Assembly: GCF_019431455.1 (NCBI RefSeq)
Contig: NZ_JAHYSR010000001.1
Coordinates: forward strand, 124,001 to 188,000
From: Paracoccus bogoriensis
GTDB taxonomy: Bacteria; Pseudomonadota; Alphaproteobacteria; Rhodobacterales; Rhodobacteraceae
Direction of reading: 5' to 3'
DNA length: 64,000 nucleotides
A program made the position numbers and the translations under genes. Below are positions 1-8,541 of the stretch, piece by piece; within the stretch, counting starts at the first letter, position 1; every line of letters starts with the position of its first letter. The notes beneath the pieces were generated by a model, which saw nothing but the letters and a program-made list of their open reading frames with translations, was not told where the DNA came from and searched no databases.

Positions 1-587
1 TCGTGATGGCGGCGCGCGCCGAATACGGGCCCGCTCTGGCCGCCCGGATCAACCCGCTGATCACCGGGATCGGCCCGATCGAGGCCGCGGTGCAACTGAC
101 CGCCGCGCTGGCCGCAATGGCCGAACGCCCGCGCCTGATTGTCTCGCTTGGCTCGGCGGGGTCGGCGCGGCTGGTGCAGGGGCAGGTCTATCAGGTCAGC
201 CGCGTCGCCTGGCGCGATATCGACGCCTCGGCCCTTGGCTTTCCGCGCGGCACGGTGCCGTTTCTGGACCTGCCCGAAGAGGTCGCGCTGCCCCTGCGCA
301 TTGCGGGCATCCCCGAAGCAAGCCTGTCCACCGGGGGTAATATCGTCAGCGGGGCAGCCTATGACGCCATCGCGCAAGACATGGTCGATATGGAGACCTT
401 TGCCCATCTGCGCGCGGCCCAATGGGCGGGCGTGCCGCTGATCGGGCTGCGCGGGATCTCGGACGGGGCCGAGGAATTGCGCGAACTGGCGGACTGGACG
501 CAATATCTGGACGTGATCGACAACAGGCTGGCGGAGGCCGTCGATGCGCTGGCCCAAGGCATCGCCTCGGGCGCCATCGCGCCCTGA
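1..587 (+). CDS. mtnN: 5'-methylthioadenosine/S-adenosylhomocysteine nucleosidase, 5'-truncated by window edge
   Basis: Cleaves adenine from methylthioadenosine and S-adenosylhomocysteine, feeding methionine and purine salvage in the cytoplasm. About 194 residues are visible. The text matches the purine/uridine phosphorylase fold: a GSAGSA segment near residue 50, and VDMETFAHLRAAQ followed by GLRGISDGAEEL near the end, which carry the conserved Met-Glu substrate contact and catalytic Asp of this family. The GTG/ATG at bases 3-8 follows directly on the window edge and the usual N-terminal beta strand of the family is missing, so the true start most likely lies upstream. It is followed after 73 bases by an ABC exporter gene. 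The assignment to this nucleosidase rather than another PNP-like enzyme is by family memory. Confidence 0.75.
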   Translation, partial: VMAARAEYGPALAARINPLITGIGPIEAAVQLTAALAAMAERPRLIVSLGSAGSARLVQGQVYQVSRVAWRDIDASALGFPRGTVPFLDLPEEVALPLRIAGIPEASLSTGGNIVSGAAYDAIAQDMVDMETFAHLRAAQWAGVPLIGLRGISDGAEELRELADWTQYLDVIDNRLAEAVDALAQGIASGAIAP

Positions 588-660
588 GCGCGGCAGGGTG
601 CCGCGCTTGTTTCCGCGCCCGCCGCCGCCTAAACGGGGGGCACAAGCAAGGAAGGCGACC

Positions 661-2460
661 ATGGCACGCGGCACCAGCAACCTCGAGGAACGGCCCGGCA
701 GCCGCAAGCTGGGGGCGCTGGCCGCCTTGTGGCCCTTTGTGCGGCCCTATCGTGGGCAGGTCGGCCTGGGCCTCGGCGCGCTGGTCGTGACCTCGGTCAT
801 CAGCCTCATCCTGCCCCTGGCCGTGCGCCGGGTGGTGGATAATTTCGACGACGGCGCGGGGCTGCTGGACCAGTATTTCGGCGCGGCGCTGCTGGTCGTG
901 GCGGGCCTGGCGCTGGGCACGGCCGCGCGCTATTTTTTCGTGACGCGGCTGGGGGAACGGGTCGTGGCCGATATTCGCAAGGCGGTCTTTGCCCGCGTCA
1001 TCACCCTGTCGCCCGCCTTTTTCGAGCGCGTGATGACCGGCGAGATCCTGTCGCGCATCACCACTGACACGACGTTGATCCAGTCGGTTGTGGGATCAAG
1101 CCTGTCGATCGCGCTGCGCAACCTGCTGCTGCTGACGGGCGGGCTGGCGATGTTGGCCGTCACCTCGATCAAGCTGACGGGGCTGGTCCTGCTGATCGTG
1201 CCGGCGATCCTGATCCCGATCATCGTGCTGGGGCGCCGCCTCAGGCGGTTGTCACGCGCCAATCAGGACTGGATCGCGGCCTCCTCGGGCGCGGCGTCCG
1301 AGGCGCTTCTGTCGGCGCAGACGGTGCAGGCCTATACCCATGAGCGGCGCAGCATCGACGGCTTCGACCGGGTGACCGAACGCTCTTACCGGTCGGCCAT
1401 GCAGCGCGTAAGAACGCGGGCGGTGCTGACCGCCATCGTGATCTTTCTGGTCTTTGCGGGGGTGATCGGGGTCTTGTGGATCGGGGCGCGTGACGTTCGC
1501 GAAGGGGTGATGAGCGCGGGCGAGCTGGTGCAGTTCGTCATTTACGCCATCCTGGTCGCCGGTGCCGCGGGCGCCTTGTCCGAGGTCTGGAGCGAATTGC
1601 AACGCGCAGCCGGCGCGACCGAGCGTCTGTCCGAATTGCTGTCGGCCGAAGATACGCTGGCCGATCCCGTCGCGCCCCTGCCGCTGCCGCACCCCTTGCG
1701 CGGCGAGATCGCGCTTGAGGGTGTGTCCTTCCGCTTCCCCTCGCGCCCGGATGCGCCAGCCCTGAAGGGTCTGGACCTGCGGATCAGGCCGGGCGAGACG
1801 GTTGCCCTGGTGGGGCCGTCAGGGGCGGGCAAGACGACCGTGATCCAGCTCATCCAGCGTTTCTGGGATCCGCAGGAGGGGCGTGTGACGCTGGACGGGA
1901 TCGACCTGCGCGACATGGCGCGGGCCGATTTCCGCGCGCAGATGGCGTTGGTCCCGCAGGATCCGGTGATCTTCGCCGCCACTGCGCGCGATAATATCAG
2001 GCTGGGCCGCCCCGAGGCCAGCGATGCCGAAATCGAGGCGGCCGCGCGCGCGGCCCATGCCCATGATTTCATCGCCGCCCTGCCGCAGGGCTATGACACC
2101 GCCCTTGGCGAACGCGGTGTGATGCTGTCGGGCGGGCAGCGCCAGCGCGTGGCGATCGCGCGGGCGATCCTGCGCGACGCGCCGATCCTGCTTTTGGACG
2201 AGGCGACCAGCGCGCTGGATGCGGAATCGGAATCGCTGGTGCAGGCCGCTGTGGCGCGGCTGGCGCAGGGGCGGACAACCGTCGTTGTGGCGCATCGTCT
2301 GGCGACGGTGAAGCAGGCCGACCGGATTGTGGTCATGGATCAGGGTCGCATCGTCGCCGAAGGCACGCATGACCGGCTGGTGGCCGAGGGCGGGCTTTAC
2401 GCGCGTCTTGCGCGGATGCAGTTCACCGATGGGCCGCGCGGCGCGGGCGAGGCCGCCTGA
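661..2460 (+). CDS. ABC exporter, fused permease and ATPase (MsbA/LmrA type half-transporter)
   Basis: A 599-residue half-transporter that would work as a homodimer in the inner membrane. Residues about 25-320 hold the six-helix ABC transmembrane domain; the ATPase follows with Walker A GPSGAGKTT (385-393), signature LSGGQ (489-493) and Walker B ILLLDE (D513, E514), then the H-loop in VVAHRLATV. The reading frame is open further upstream, but the ATG at 661 is preceded by AAGGAAGG at a proper distance and gives the usual length, so I chose it. Substrate cannot be told; Rhodobacterales homologues are annotated as lipid A or multidrug exporters. A long hairpin follows the stop directly. Confidence 0.88.
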   Translation: MARGTSNLEERPGSRKLGALAALWPFVRPYRGQVGLGLGALVVTSVISLILPLAVRRVVDNFDDGAGLLDQYFGAALLVVAGLALGTAARYFFVTRLGERVVADIRKAVFARVITLSPAFFERVMTGEILSRITTDTTLIQSVVGSSLSIALRNLLLLTGGLAMLAVTSIKLTGLVLLIVPAILIPIIVLGRRLRRLSRANQDWIAASSGAASEALLSAQTVQAYTHERRSIDGFDRVTERSYRSAMQRVRTRAVLTAIVIFLVFAGVIGVLWIGARDVREGVMSAGELVQFVIYAILVAGAAGALSEVWSELQRAAGATERLSELLSAEDTLADPVAPLPLPHPLRGEIALEGVSFRFPSRPDAPALKGLDLRIRPGETVALVGPSGAGKTTVIQLIQRFWDPQEGRVTLDGIDLRDMARADFRAQMALVPQDPVIFAATARDNIRLGRPEASDAEIEAAARAAHAHDFIAALPQGYDTALGERGVMLSGGQRQRVAIARAILRDAPILLLDEATSALDAESESLVQAAVARLAQGRTTVVVAHRLATVKQADRIVVMDQGRIVAEGTHDRLVAEGGLYARLARMQFTDGPRGAGEAA

Positions 2461-2516
2461 CCGGGACGCCGCGTCGCCGGCCATCGAGGCCGGCGACGCG
2501 GCGGCGGGCGTCCCGG
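2461..2516. terminator. Strong GC hairpin between convergent genes
   Basis: Bases 2467-2482 pair perfectly with 2488-2503 (16 bp, 5-base loop ATCGA), and an outer arm CCGGGA (2461-2466) pairs with TCCCGG (2511-2516) around a 7-base bulge. It begins at the first base after the ABC exporter stop and lies between convergent genes, so it probably ends transcription from one or both sides. There is no T tract on either strand. Confidence 0.6.
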
Positions 2517-2548
2517 CCAGCCGGGCCGACCGCGAAGCCTGCGCAGCG

Positions 2549-3031
2549 TCAGCGCGGCGCCGCCAGGATCAGCGCCCAGTAGGTCTGGCCGTTCGCGGCG
2601 ATGGCCCAGGCCAAGCCCGCATCGCGCAGGCGGCCATTGACCAGGTTGGCGCGGTGCGGCGGCGACTGCATCCAGGTCGCGACCATCGTGTTCTCGTCTC
2701 TCGGGCCGACGCCGATATTCTCGGCCGCGATGCTGGTGCGATAGCCCATGCTGCGCAGGCGCTGGCTGGGTGGCGAACCGTGATCCAGCCGCCCCTGCCA
2801 GGCCATTCGACATGCCTGCTGCGACGCTGCCTGAACGAGGACCGGGTGCAGGGAGAGGGGACTTGCGCCCTGGGCGCTGCGACTGCGGTTGATGATCTGC
2901 AATGCGGCCGACAACCGCTCTGGCGGGAGGGGCGTGCATTGCGCCGTCGATGCCTCTTGCGGCAGCCCCGATTGAGGCGGCAGCGCGAGCCAAGCCGCAA
3001 TCAGCAAGGTCTGGATATGGCCTCGGCCCAT
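2549..3031 (-). CDS. CAP-domain (SCP/PR-1-like) secreted protein
   Basis: A 160-residue protein with a Sec-type signal peptide (hydrophobic LLIAAWLALPP near residues 9-20) followed by a cysteine-rich secretory/CAP domain. Typical CAP signatures are visible: a histidine in DHGSPPSQR, AENIG, and the SPPHRANLVN motif with the second conserved histidine, then an AGLAWA/YWALILA C-terminal strand. The family is found in bacterial exported proteins of mostly unknown role. The start at 3031 is preceded by GAAGGA; the frame extends upstream but without a ribosome site. It lies 61 bases after another CAP gene in the same direction, so the two are probably a tandem duplication. Function beyond export is unknown. 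Confidence 0.8.
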   Translation of the reverse strand: MGRGHIQTLLIAAWLALPPQSGLPQEASTAQCTPLPPERLSAALQIINRSRSAQGASPLSLHPVLVQAASQQACRMAWQGRLDHGSPPSQRLRSMGYRTSIAAENIGVGPRDENTMVATWMQSPPHRANLVNGRLRDAGLAWAIAANGQTYWALILAAPR

Positions 3032-3092
3032 GATCGCGTTCCTTCGATAGCAAGCGCGAGGCGCCCTGACCCGCGTGATGCGCGCGTCAATG

Positions 3093-3644
3093 TCATCTGC
3101 GCCGGTTCTGGCTGGGCGCCGAGTAGATCGCCGCCCAATAGCGCGTCCGGCCATCCGCGGCCAGCGCCTGGCCGATTCCCACATCGCGGATCTGCGGCAG
3201 CATCATGTTCGCACGATGCCCGGCCGAGATCGTCCATTCATGCAGCACTTGCTCCAGAGAAAAGCGGCCCGCGGCGATGTTCTCGGCCGAGATGGCGGGG
3301 CGGTAGCCCAGCGCCCTCAGCCGGTCGCCCGGTCCCGAGCTCGTGCTGCCGACATGGGTCATGCGCCCGCGCCTCGCCATGTCGCAGGCATGGCGCGCCG
3401 CGGCATCGGCCAAGAGGCTGTTGGCCTGAAGCGGCGGCAGCCCGGCCTGTCTGCGTGCCGCATTGGTCCGGGCCGCAATGCGCTGATTCTCTGCAGTGCT
3501 GGTCGCGATGCAGGTCGCGTCGCCCGGCTGGCCGACCTGGACCGCATGGGGGTCATGCACCTTTTGCGGTGACGTGGCGGGCGCGCCGCAGGCGGCCAGG
3601 GCGAGGCAGAACGGCAGGCAGAAGGCGGTTGGCTTTGTCGTCAT
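3093..3644 (-). CDS. CAP-domain (SCP/PR-1-like) putative lipoprotein
   Basis: A 183-residue CAP-domain protein. The N terminus (LPFCLALAAC) has a lipobox with Cys19, so it is likely a lipid-anchored envelope protein, unlike its downstream relative, which lacks the lipobox. CAP motifs are present: MTHVGSTS with the first histidine, AENIAAG, SAGHRANMML with the second histidine, VGIGQA and RYWAAIYSAP. The C-terminal halves of this protein and the downstream one are clearly related in order and spacing of motifs. The 237 bases upstream, shared with the divergent acyl-CoA synthetase gene, must hold both promoters; I see no clear boxes. Function unknown. Confidence 0.8.
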   Translation of the reverse strand: MTTKPTAFCLPFCLALAACGAPATSPQKVHDPHAVQVGQPGDATCIATSTAENQRIAARTNAARRQAGLPPLQANSLLADAAARHACDMARRGRMTHVGSTSSGPGDRLRALGYRPAISAENIAAGRFSLEQVLHEWTISAGHRANMMLPQIRDVGIGQALAADGRTRYWAAIYSAPSQNRRR

Positions 3645-3881
3645 GTCACGGGTTCTGGATATTGCAGTCGGGTGCGACGATAGGCAAGTTTTCTGAACGC
3701 TTGATTAATGCGTCATCGCAGGCTCTCTGCCAGCCGCGCGCCGCCCCCTTGGTTGGCTTTGACGCGGCGTTCCGTCGCGATCGGTGCCCGCGAGGGGTTG
3801 CCCCGTTTTCACGCTTGGGCACATTGTCGGCCAACGAGACGCGAAGGCCAAGCCGCGAGGGGGCGGTCAAGGGAGGAGAGA

Positions 3882-5765
3882 ATGGCAAAGTTCAGCACCT
3901 ATGCAGATCGCGACCGGATCGAGCAGGAATGCCCCTATGAGGCGCGCAACCTGCCGGTGACCATCCACGAATTCCTTTCGGCCACGGCGGCGCGATTTCC
4001 GGACCGTCCGGCCATCTCGTTTCAGCTTCTGTCGGGGCCGAACGATCCCGCCACCACGCTGACCTGGTCCGAATTGCTGGCCCGTGTGACCGAGACGGCG
4101 AACCTGTTTCGCAGCCTGGGTGTTGGCCCGACCGATACCGTCGCCTATCTGCTGCCCAACAGCATCGAAACGCCCGTGGTCCTGTTGGCGGGCGCAACGG
4201 CGGGCATTGTGAACCCGATCAATCCGCTTCTGGACGCGACCCAGATCGCGGGCATCCTGCGCGAGACGCGCGCCAAGGTTCTGGTCACACTGAAGGCCTT
4301 CCCCAAGACCGACGTGGCCCAGAAGGCCGCCGAGGCCGTGGCTCAGGCGCCCGGCGTGACCCACGTGGTCGAGATCGACCTGAACCGCCATCTGCGCGGC
4401 CTCAAGCGGCTGATCGTGCCGCTGATCCGGCCCAAGGTGAAGGTGACGCACAAGGCCAAGGTGCTGGATTTCGAGGCCGCCGCCAGCGCGCGCAACCACA
4501 ACCGGCTGGAATTCGACGATCCGAAACAGGACCGCGTCGCGGCCTATTTCCACACCGGCGGCACGACGGGCACCCCCAAGGTCGCGCAGCACAAATACAG
4601 CGGCATGATCTATAACGGCTGGCTTGGCGGCACGCTTCTGTTCGACGAAACCGATGTGCTGATGTGCCCCTTGCCGATGTTCCATGTCTTTGCGGCCTAT
4701 CCGGTGCTGATGTCCTGCATCGCGTCCGGCGCGCATGTGGTCATGCCTACGCCCGCAGGCTATCGCGGCGAGGGGGTCTTCGACAATTTCTGGAAGCTGA
4801 TCGAACGTTGGCAGGCGACGTTCCTGATCACCGTGCCGACCGCCATCGCCGCGCTGATGCAGCGCCCGGTCGATGCCGACGTCAGCACGCTCAAGACCGC
4901 CATTTCGGGCTCGGCCCCGCTGCCGATCGAGCTTTACAACCGCTTCAAGGCGGCCACCGGCGTCGAAATCGCCGAAGGCTACGGCCTGACCGAAGCGACC
5001 TGTCTGGTCAGCTGCAACCCGGTGGACGGGCTGAAGAAGGTGGGCTCGGTCGGGGTGCCTCTGCCCTACACGCATGTCCGCATCCTGAAGCATGACGATG
5101 CGGGCCGGGTGCAGGAATGCGCGACCGATGAAGTGGGCGAGATCTGCGTGGCCAATCCGGGCGTCTTTCCCGGCTCGACCTATACCGAGACCGACAAGAA
5201 CCATAAGCTGTTTGCCGAGGACATCTATCTGCGCACGGGTGATCTGGGGCGGATCGACGCGGACGGCTATCTGTGGATCACCGGCCGGGCGAAGGATCTG
5301 ATCATCCGCGGCGGGCATAATATCGACCCCGCCGAGATCGAAGAGGGGCTGCTCTCGCATCCCGCGGTCGCCTTTGTCGGCGCGATCGGCCAGCCCGATG
5401 CCTTTGCGGGCGAGCTGCCCTGCGCCTATGTCGAACTGGTGGCCGGCGCCTCGGTCACGGTCGAGGAACTGGCCGCCCATGCGCGCGAGCATATCCATGA
5501 ACGTGCCGCCATCCCCAAGCATATCGAGATCCTGCCCGAACTGCCCAAGACGGCGGTGGGCAAGATCTTCAAGCCTGATCTGCGCAAGCTGGCGATCACC
5601 CGCATCTATGACGATGTGCTGGCCGGAACCGGCGCGCGGGTCGAGACCGTGCGCGAGGACAAGAAGCGTGGTCTGGTCGCCTATCTGAACCGAGACGGCG
5701 CTGTGGACGAGGCCGAGATCCGCAAGCGGCTGGGGCAGTTCACGACGCCTTGGGATTGGGCATAA
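3882..5765 (+). CDS. AMP-forming acyl-CoA synthetase
   Basis: A 627-residue member of the ANL (adenylate-forming) superfamily that would activate a carboxylic acid to its CoA thioester through an acyl-adenylate. Visible motifs: the P-loop TGGTTGTPK (225-233), the A5 motif EGYGLTEA (Y367), the A7 motif YLRTGDLGRID, the A8 hinge ITGRAKDLIIRGG, and the A10 lysine region LPKTAVGKIFK. The start at 3882 sits just after GGGAGGAG. It is longer than average at both ends; the acyl chain it uses cannot be read from the sequence. It stands alone, divergent from the CAP genes and followed by a clear terminator. Confidence 0.88.
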   Translation: MAKFSTYADRDRIEQECPYEARNLPVTIHEFLSATAARFPDRPAISFQLLSGPNDPATTLTWSELLARVTETANLFRSLGVGPTDTVAYLLPNSIETPVVLLAGATAGIVNPINPLLDATQIAGILRETRAKVLVTLKAFPKTDVAQKAAEAVAQAPGVTHVVEIDLNRHLRGLKRLIVPLIRPKVKVTHKAKVLDFEAAASARNHNRLEFDDPKQDRVAAYFHTGGTTGTPKVAQHKYSGMIYNGWLGGTLLFDETDVLMCPLPMFHVFAAYPVLMSCIASGAHVVMPTPAGYRGEGVFDNFWKLIERWQATFLITVPTAIAALMQRPVDADVSTLKTAISGSAPLPIELYNRFKAATGVEIAEGYGLTEATCLVSCNPVDGLKKVGSVGVPLPYTHVRILKHDDAGRVQECATDEVGEICVANPGVFPGSTYTETDKNHKLFAEDIYLRTGDLGRIDADGYLWITGRAKDLIIRGGHNIDPAEIEEGLLSHPAVAFVGAIGQPDAFAGELPCAYVELVAGASVTVEELAAHAREHIHERAAIPKHIEILPELPKTAVGKIFKPDLRKLAITRIYDDVLAGTGARVETVREDKKRGLVAYLNRDGAVDEAEIRKRLGQFTTPWDWA

Positions 5766-5776
5766 TGCCGCGACGG

Positions 5777-5801
5777 GGCCGGGCGGATCGCCCGGCCTTT
5801 T
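5777..5801. terminator. Intrinsic terminator after acyl-CoA synthetase gene
   Basis: GGCCGGGCG (5777-5785) pairs perfectly with CGCCCGGCC (5789-5797) around a 3-base loop, followed by TTTT. It lies 12 bases after the synthetase stop and just before the 3' end of the convergent DUF983 gene. Confidence 0.85.
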
Positions 5802-5805
5802 GCGG

Positions 5806-6171
5806 TCAGGCGCCGCGATCCTGTTCGTCCTTGGCCCAGAGATAGCCGATGAAGGCGCCCTTGATCAGACGCAGCATGACCAGCGTGGCAATGGTCATGA
5901 TGACGCTGACCACGATCAGCAGCGTCACCGGGTCCAGCCTCCAGATGGCCCAGATGAAGCCGATGACCGGGATCAGCAGCAAAAGCGCCGCCGTCATGGC
6001 GAAAAAGGCCGGACCATCCGCCGCCGGATAGCGGCCAAGCGGCGCGCGGCAATGAGGACATTCTTCGTTCACGGTCAGAAATCCACGCAGCAACCGGCCT
6101 TCGCCGCAATTCGGACAGCGGTTGACAAGGCCGCGCATCACGGACTGACGACTGTCACGGATCTCGGTCAT
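5806..6171 (-). CDS. DUF983 family small membrane protein
   Basis: A 121-residue protein with an N-terminal zinc-ribbon-like part, CPNC (residues 19-22) and CPHC (38-41), followed by two hydrophobic segments (about 55-75 and 80-100). This is the DUF983 layout, a family of alphaproteobacterial and other inner-membrane proteins without a defined role. It is the last gene of a leftward run accD-folC-DUF983, 51 bases after folC. Some members sit near cytochrome oxidase or heme genes, but nothing like that is seen here. Confidence 0.85.
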   Translation of the reverse strand: MTEIRDSRQSVMRGLVNRCPNCGEGRLLRGFLTVNEECPHCRAPLGRYPAADGPAFFAMTAALLLLIPVIGFIWAIWRLDPVTLLIVVSVIMTIATLVMLRLIKGAFIGYLWAKDEQDRGA

Positions 6172-6222
6172 CCTGCACCTCCTGGGGGCACAACGAACGG
6201 CAGGCCGAGGGGTTGCGCGGCT

Positions 6223-7491
6223 TCAGCCATTCTCGCGCAGGACGCGACCGGCCAGATAGAGCGAGCCGCAGATCAGGATACGCGCCTGCGGCTCGGCTGC
6301 GGCCAGCGCACGGATCGCGGTGGCGGCGTCGGGCGCGGTCGTCGCGGCAATGCCGCTGTCGGTCGCGTGGCGCGCAGTCTCGGAGGCGGGCAGGGTGTTC
6401 GGCTCGCCGGGAATGTCGATGGCGGTCAGGCTGGCGGCATGGGCGGCCAAGGGACGCAGATAGCCCGAGACATCCTTGGTATTCAGCATCCCGCAGACCA
6501 GATGCGTGGGGCGCGGCGGCAGGGCGGCCAGGGTCGCGGCCAGAGCCTCGCCGCCTGCCGGGTTGTGGCCGCCATCCAGCCACAACTCGGCCTGGCCCGC
6601 CAGATCGACCAGCGGGCCGCGCGTCAGGCGCTGCATCCGGGCGGGCCATTCCGCGCGCGTCACGGCGGCGCGGGCCTGCGCCTCGGTCGCGCCAAGCGCG
6701 CGCAGGGCGGCCAGCGCGGTGCCGGCATTCTGGATCTGGTGCGGCCCGATCAGGTTGGGCAAGGGAAGATCCCAAAGGCCGTGTTCGTCCTGGAACACCA
6801 TCCCGTCGCGGTCGGGCTGGATCGCCCAGTGCTGGCCATATGCGATGATCGGCGCGGTCAGGCCCATCGCGCGAGCCTCGATCACGCGCAGCCCTTCGTC
6901 GGATTGCGGGGCGACGATGACGGGCACGCGGGGCTTGATGATGCCCGCCTTTTCCGCAGCGATCAGGGCGACGGTCTCGCCCAGATATTGCTGATGATCC
7001 AGCGAGACGGGTGTGATCACGGTCAGGCGCGGGTCCGTGATCACATTCGTCGCATCAAGACGCCCGCCCAGCCCCACTTCAAGCAGCGTGTAATCGGCGG
7101 GAACGCGGGAAAAGGCCAGAAAGGCGGCGGCGGTCGTGATCTCGAAGAAGGTGATCGGCTGGCCGTCATTGGCGGCCTCGCATTCCTCCAGAGTGGCGGC
7201 CAGCATCTCCTCGGGGATCAGCTCGCCCGCAAGACGGATGCGTTCGTGAAAAAAGGCCAGATGCGGCGAGGTATAGGCATGGACCCGCGCGCCCCCGGCC
7301 TCCAGCCCCGCGCGGATCATCGCCAGCGTGCTGCCCTTGCCGTTCGTGCCCGCGATGTGGATGACAGGCGGGATCTTGCGTTCGGGATGGCCAAGCGCGG
7401 CCAGAATGCGGTGCATCCGGTCCAGCGAAAGGTCGATGATTTTGGGGTGCAGCGCCATCAGGCGCGACAGGATCTGGTCGGATCGGCTCAT
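6223..7491 (-). CDS. folC: Bifunctional folylpolyglutamate synthase/dihydrofolate synthase
   Basis: A 422-residue cytoplasmic ligase that adds glutamate to dihydropteroate and to folates. The ATP-binding loop GTNGKGS is at 48-54, followed by TSPHL and FEITTAAAFLAF; the LEVGLGGRLDATN and SLDHQQYLG motifs and the C-terminal LDGGHNPAG all match the Mur-ligase-like FolC family, and the length is normal. It follows accD by 60 bases in the same direction; an accD-folC order is a known and widespread arrangement, so the two are probably co-transcribed. Confidence 0.95.
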   Translation of the reverse strand: MSRSDQILSRLMALHPKIIDLSLDRMHRILAALGHPERKIPPVIHIAGTNGKGSTLAMIRAGLEAGGARVHAYTSPHLAFFHERIRLAGELIPEEMLAATLEECEAANDGQPITFFEITTAAAFLAFSRVPADYTLLEVGLGGRLDATNVITDPRLTVITPVSLDHQQYLGETVALIAAEKAGIIKPRVPVIVAPQSDEGLRVIEARAMGLTAPIIAYGQHWAIQPDRDGMVFQDEHGLWDLPLPNLIGPHQIQNAGTALAALRALGATEAQARAAVTRAEWPARMQRLTRGPLVDLAGQAELWLDGGHNPAGGEALAATLAALPPRPTHLVCGMLNTKDVSGYLRPLAAHAASLTAIDIPGEPNTLPASETARHATDSGIAATTAPDAATAIRALAAAEPQARILICGSLYLAGRVLRENG

Positions 7492-7551
7492 GCACGCGAC
7501 CTTCTGCGGACGGGGGCGGGCGGTCCGCCCCGGACCCCGTATGATGTCGAA

Positions 7552-8454
7552 TCAGGCCTCGGTCGTGGCCGGTTCCGGGGCGGGCAGGTCGGCGCGAGTG
7601 GGCGCGGGCTGTCCGGTAAGCATCCGCAAAATCGAGATCAGCTCGTCGCGCAGCGCCTTGCGGTGGGTTACGCGGTCAAGCATCCCGTGCTCCAGCAGGT
7701 ATTCGGCGCGCTGGAAACCCTCGGGCAGTTTCTCGCGGATGGTCTGTTCGATCACGCGCGGGCCGGCAAAGCAGATCAGCGCGTTGGGCTCGGCGATCTG
7801 GATGTCGCCCAGCATGGCGTAGCTGGCCGTCACGCCGCCCGTGGTCGGATGGGTCAGCACGACGATATAGGGGATGCCCGCCTCCTTGAGCATCTTGACC
7901 GCGACGGTGGTGCGCGGCATCTGCATCAGCGACAGGATACCCTCCTGCATCCGGGCGCCGCCTGCGGCGGAAAAGAGGACCAGGGGCTTGCCGGTCTGCA
8001 CTGCGCGTTCGGCGGCCGCGATGATCGCGTTGCCGACATACATGCCCATCGAGCCGCCCATGAAACTGAAATCCTGACCCACCGCGATGACCGGCGTGCG
8101 GCCCATCTCGCCCTCGGCGACCAGCATGGCCTCTTTCTCGCCGGTGGATTTCTGCGCCGCCTTCATCCGGTCGGGATATTTCTTCTGGTCGCGGAAATGC
8201 AGCGGATCGGCGATGGGTTCGGGAACCTTCACCTCGACGAAGGCGCCGCCGTCGAACAGCGCCGCAAAGCGCGCCCGCGGCGTGATCGCCAGATGGTGGT
8301 CGCAATTCGTGCAGACATTGAGGTTGTCGCTGAGTTCGCGATGGAACAGCATCGTCCCGCATTCGGGGCATTTCGTCCACAGGTTCTCGGGCACTTCGCG
8401 CCGCGAGAACAGCGAGTTGATGCGCGGGCGGACGTAGTTCGTGATCCAGTTCAT
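7552..8454 (-). CDS. accD: Acetyl-CoA carboxylase carboxyltransferase subunit beta
   Basis: A 300-residue beta subunit of the carboxyltransferase half of acetyl-CoA carboxylase, the first step of fatty acid synthesis. The N-terminal zinc ribbon has Cys29, Cys32, Cys48 and Cys51; the crotonase-like core shows GGSMGMYVG, FSAAGGARMQEG and HPTTGGVTASYA. The frame stays open for another 521 codons upstream, through the antisense of the cardiolipin synthase gene, but the ATG at 8454 gives the standard start MNWITNYVRP and normal length. It is the first gene of the leftward accD-folC-DUF983 run and is divergent from cls. Confidence 0.96.
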   Translation of the reverse strand: MNWITNYVRPRINSLFSRREVPENLWTKCPECGTMLFHRELSDNLNVCTNCDHHLAITPRARFAALFDGGAFVEVKVPEPIADPLHFRDQKKYPDRMKAAQKSTGEKEAMLVAEGEMGRTPVIAVGQDFSFMGGSMGMYVGNAIIAAAERAVQTGKPLVLFSAAGGARMQEGILSLMQMPRTTVAVKMLKEAGIPYIVVLTHPTTGGVTASYAMLGDIQIAEPNALICFAGPRVIEQTIREKLPEGFQRAEYLLEHGMLDRVTHRKALRDELISILRMLTGQPAPTRADLPAPEPATTEA

Positions 8455-8541
8455 CGCGAATGGCCTTGGCTGCTTCAGCGCCTCAGATAGGCCCGAAGGC
8501 AGGGAATTGCAATTACCGGGGTCCGCGCGGATGATGCGCGC

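Noticed and set aside
5800..8490. 896-codon plus-strand frame opposite DUF983, folC and accD
   Set aside because: Antisense shadow; Gly/Arg/His-rich with no motif.
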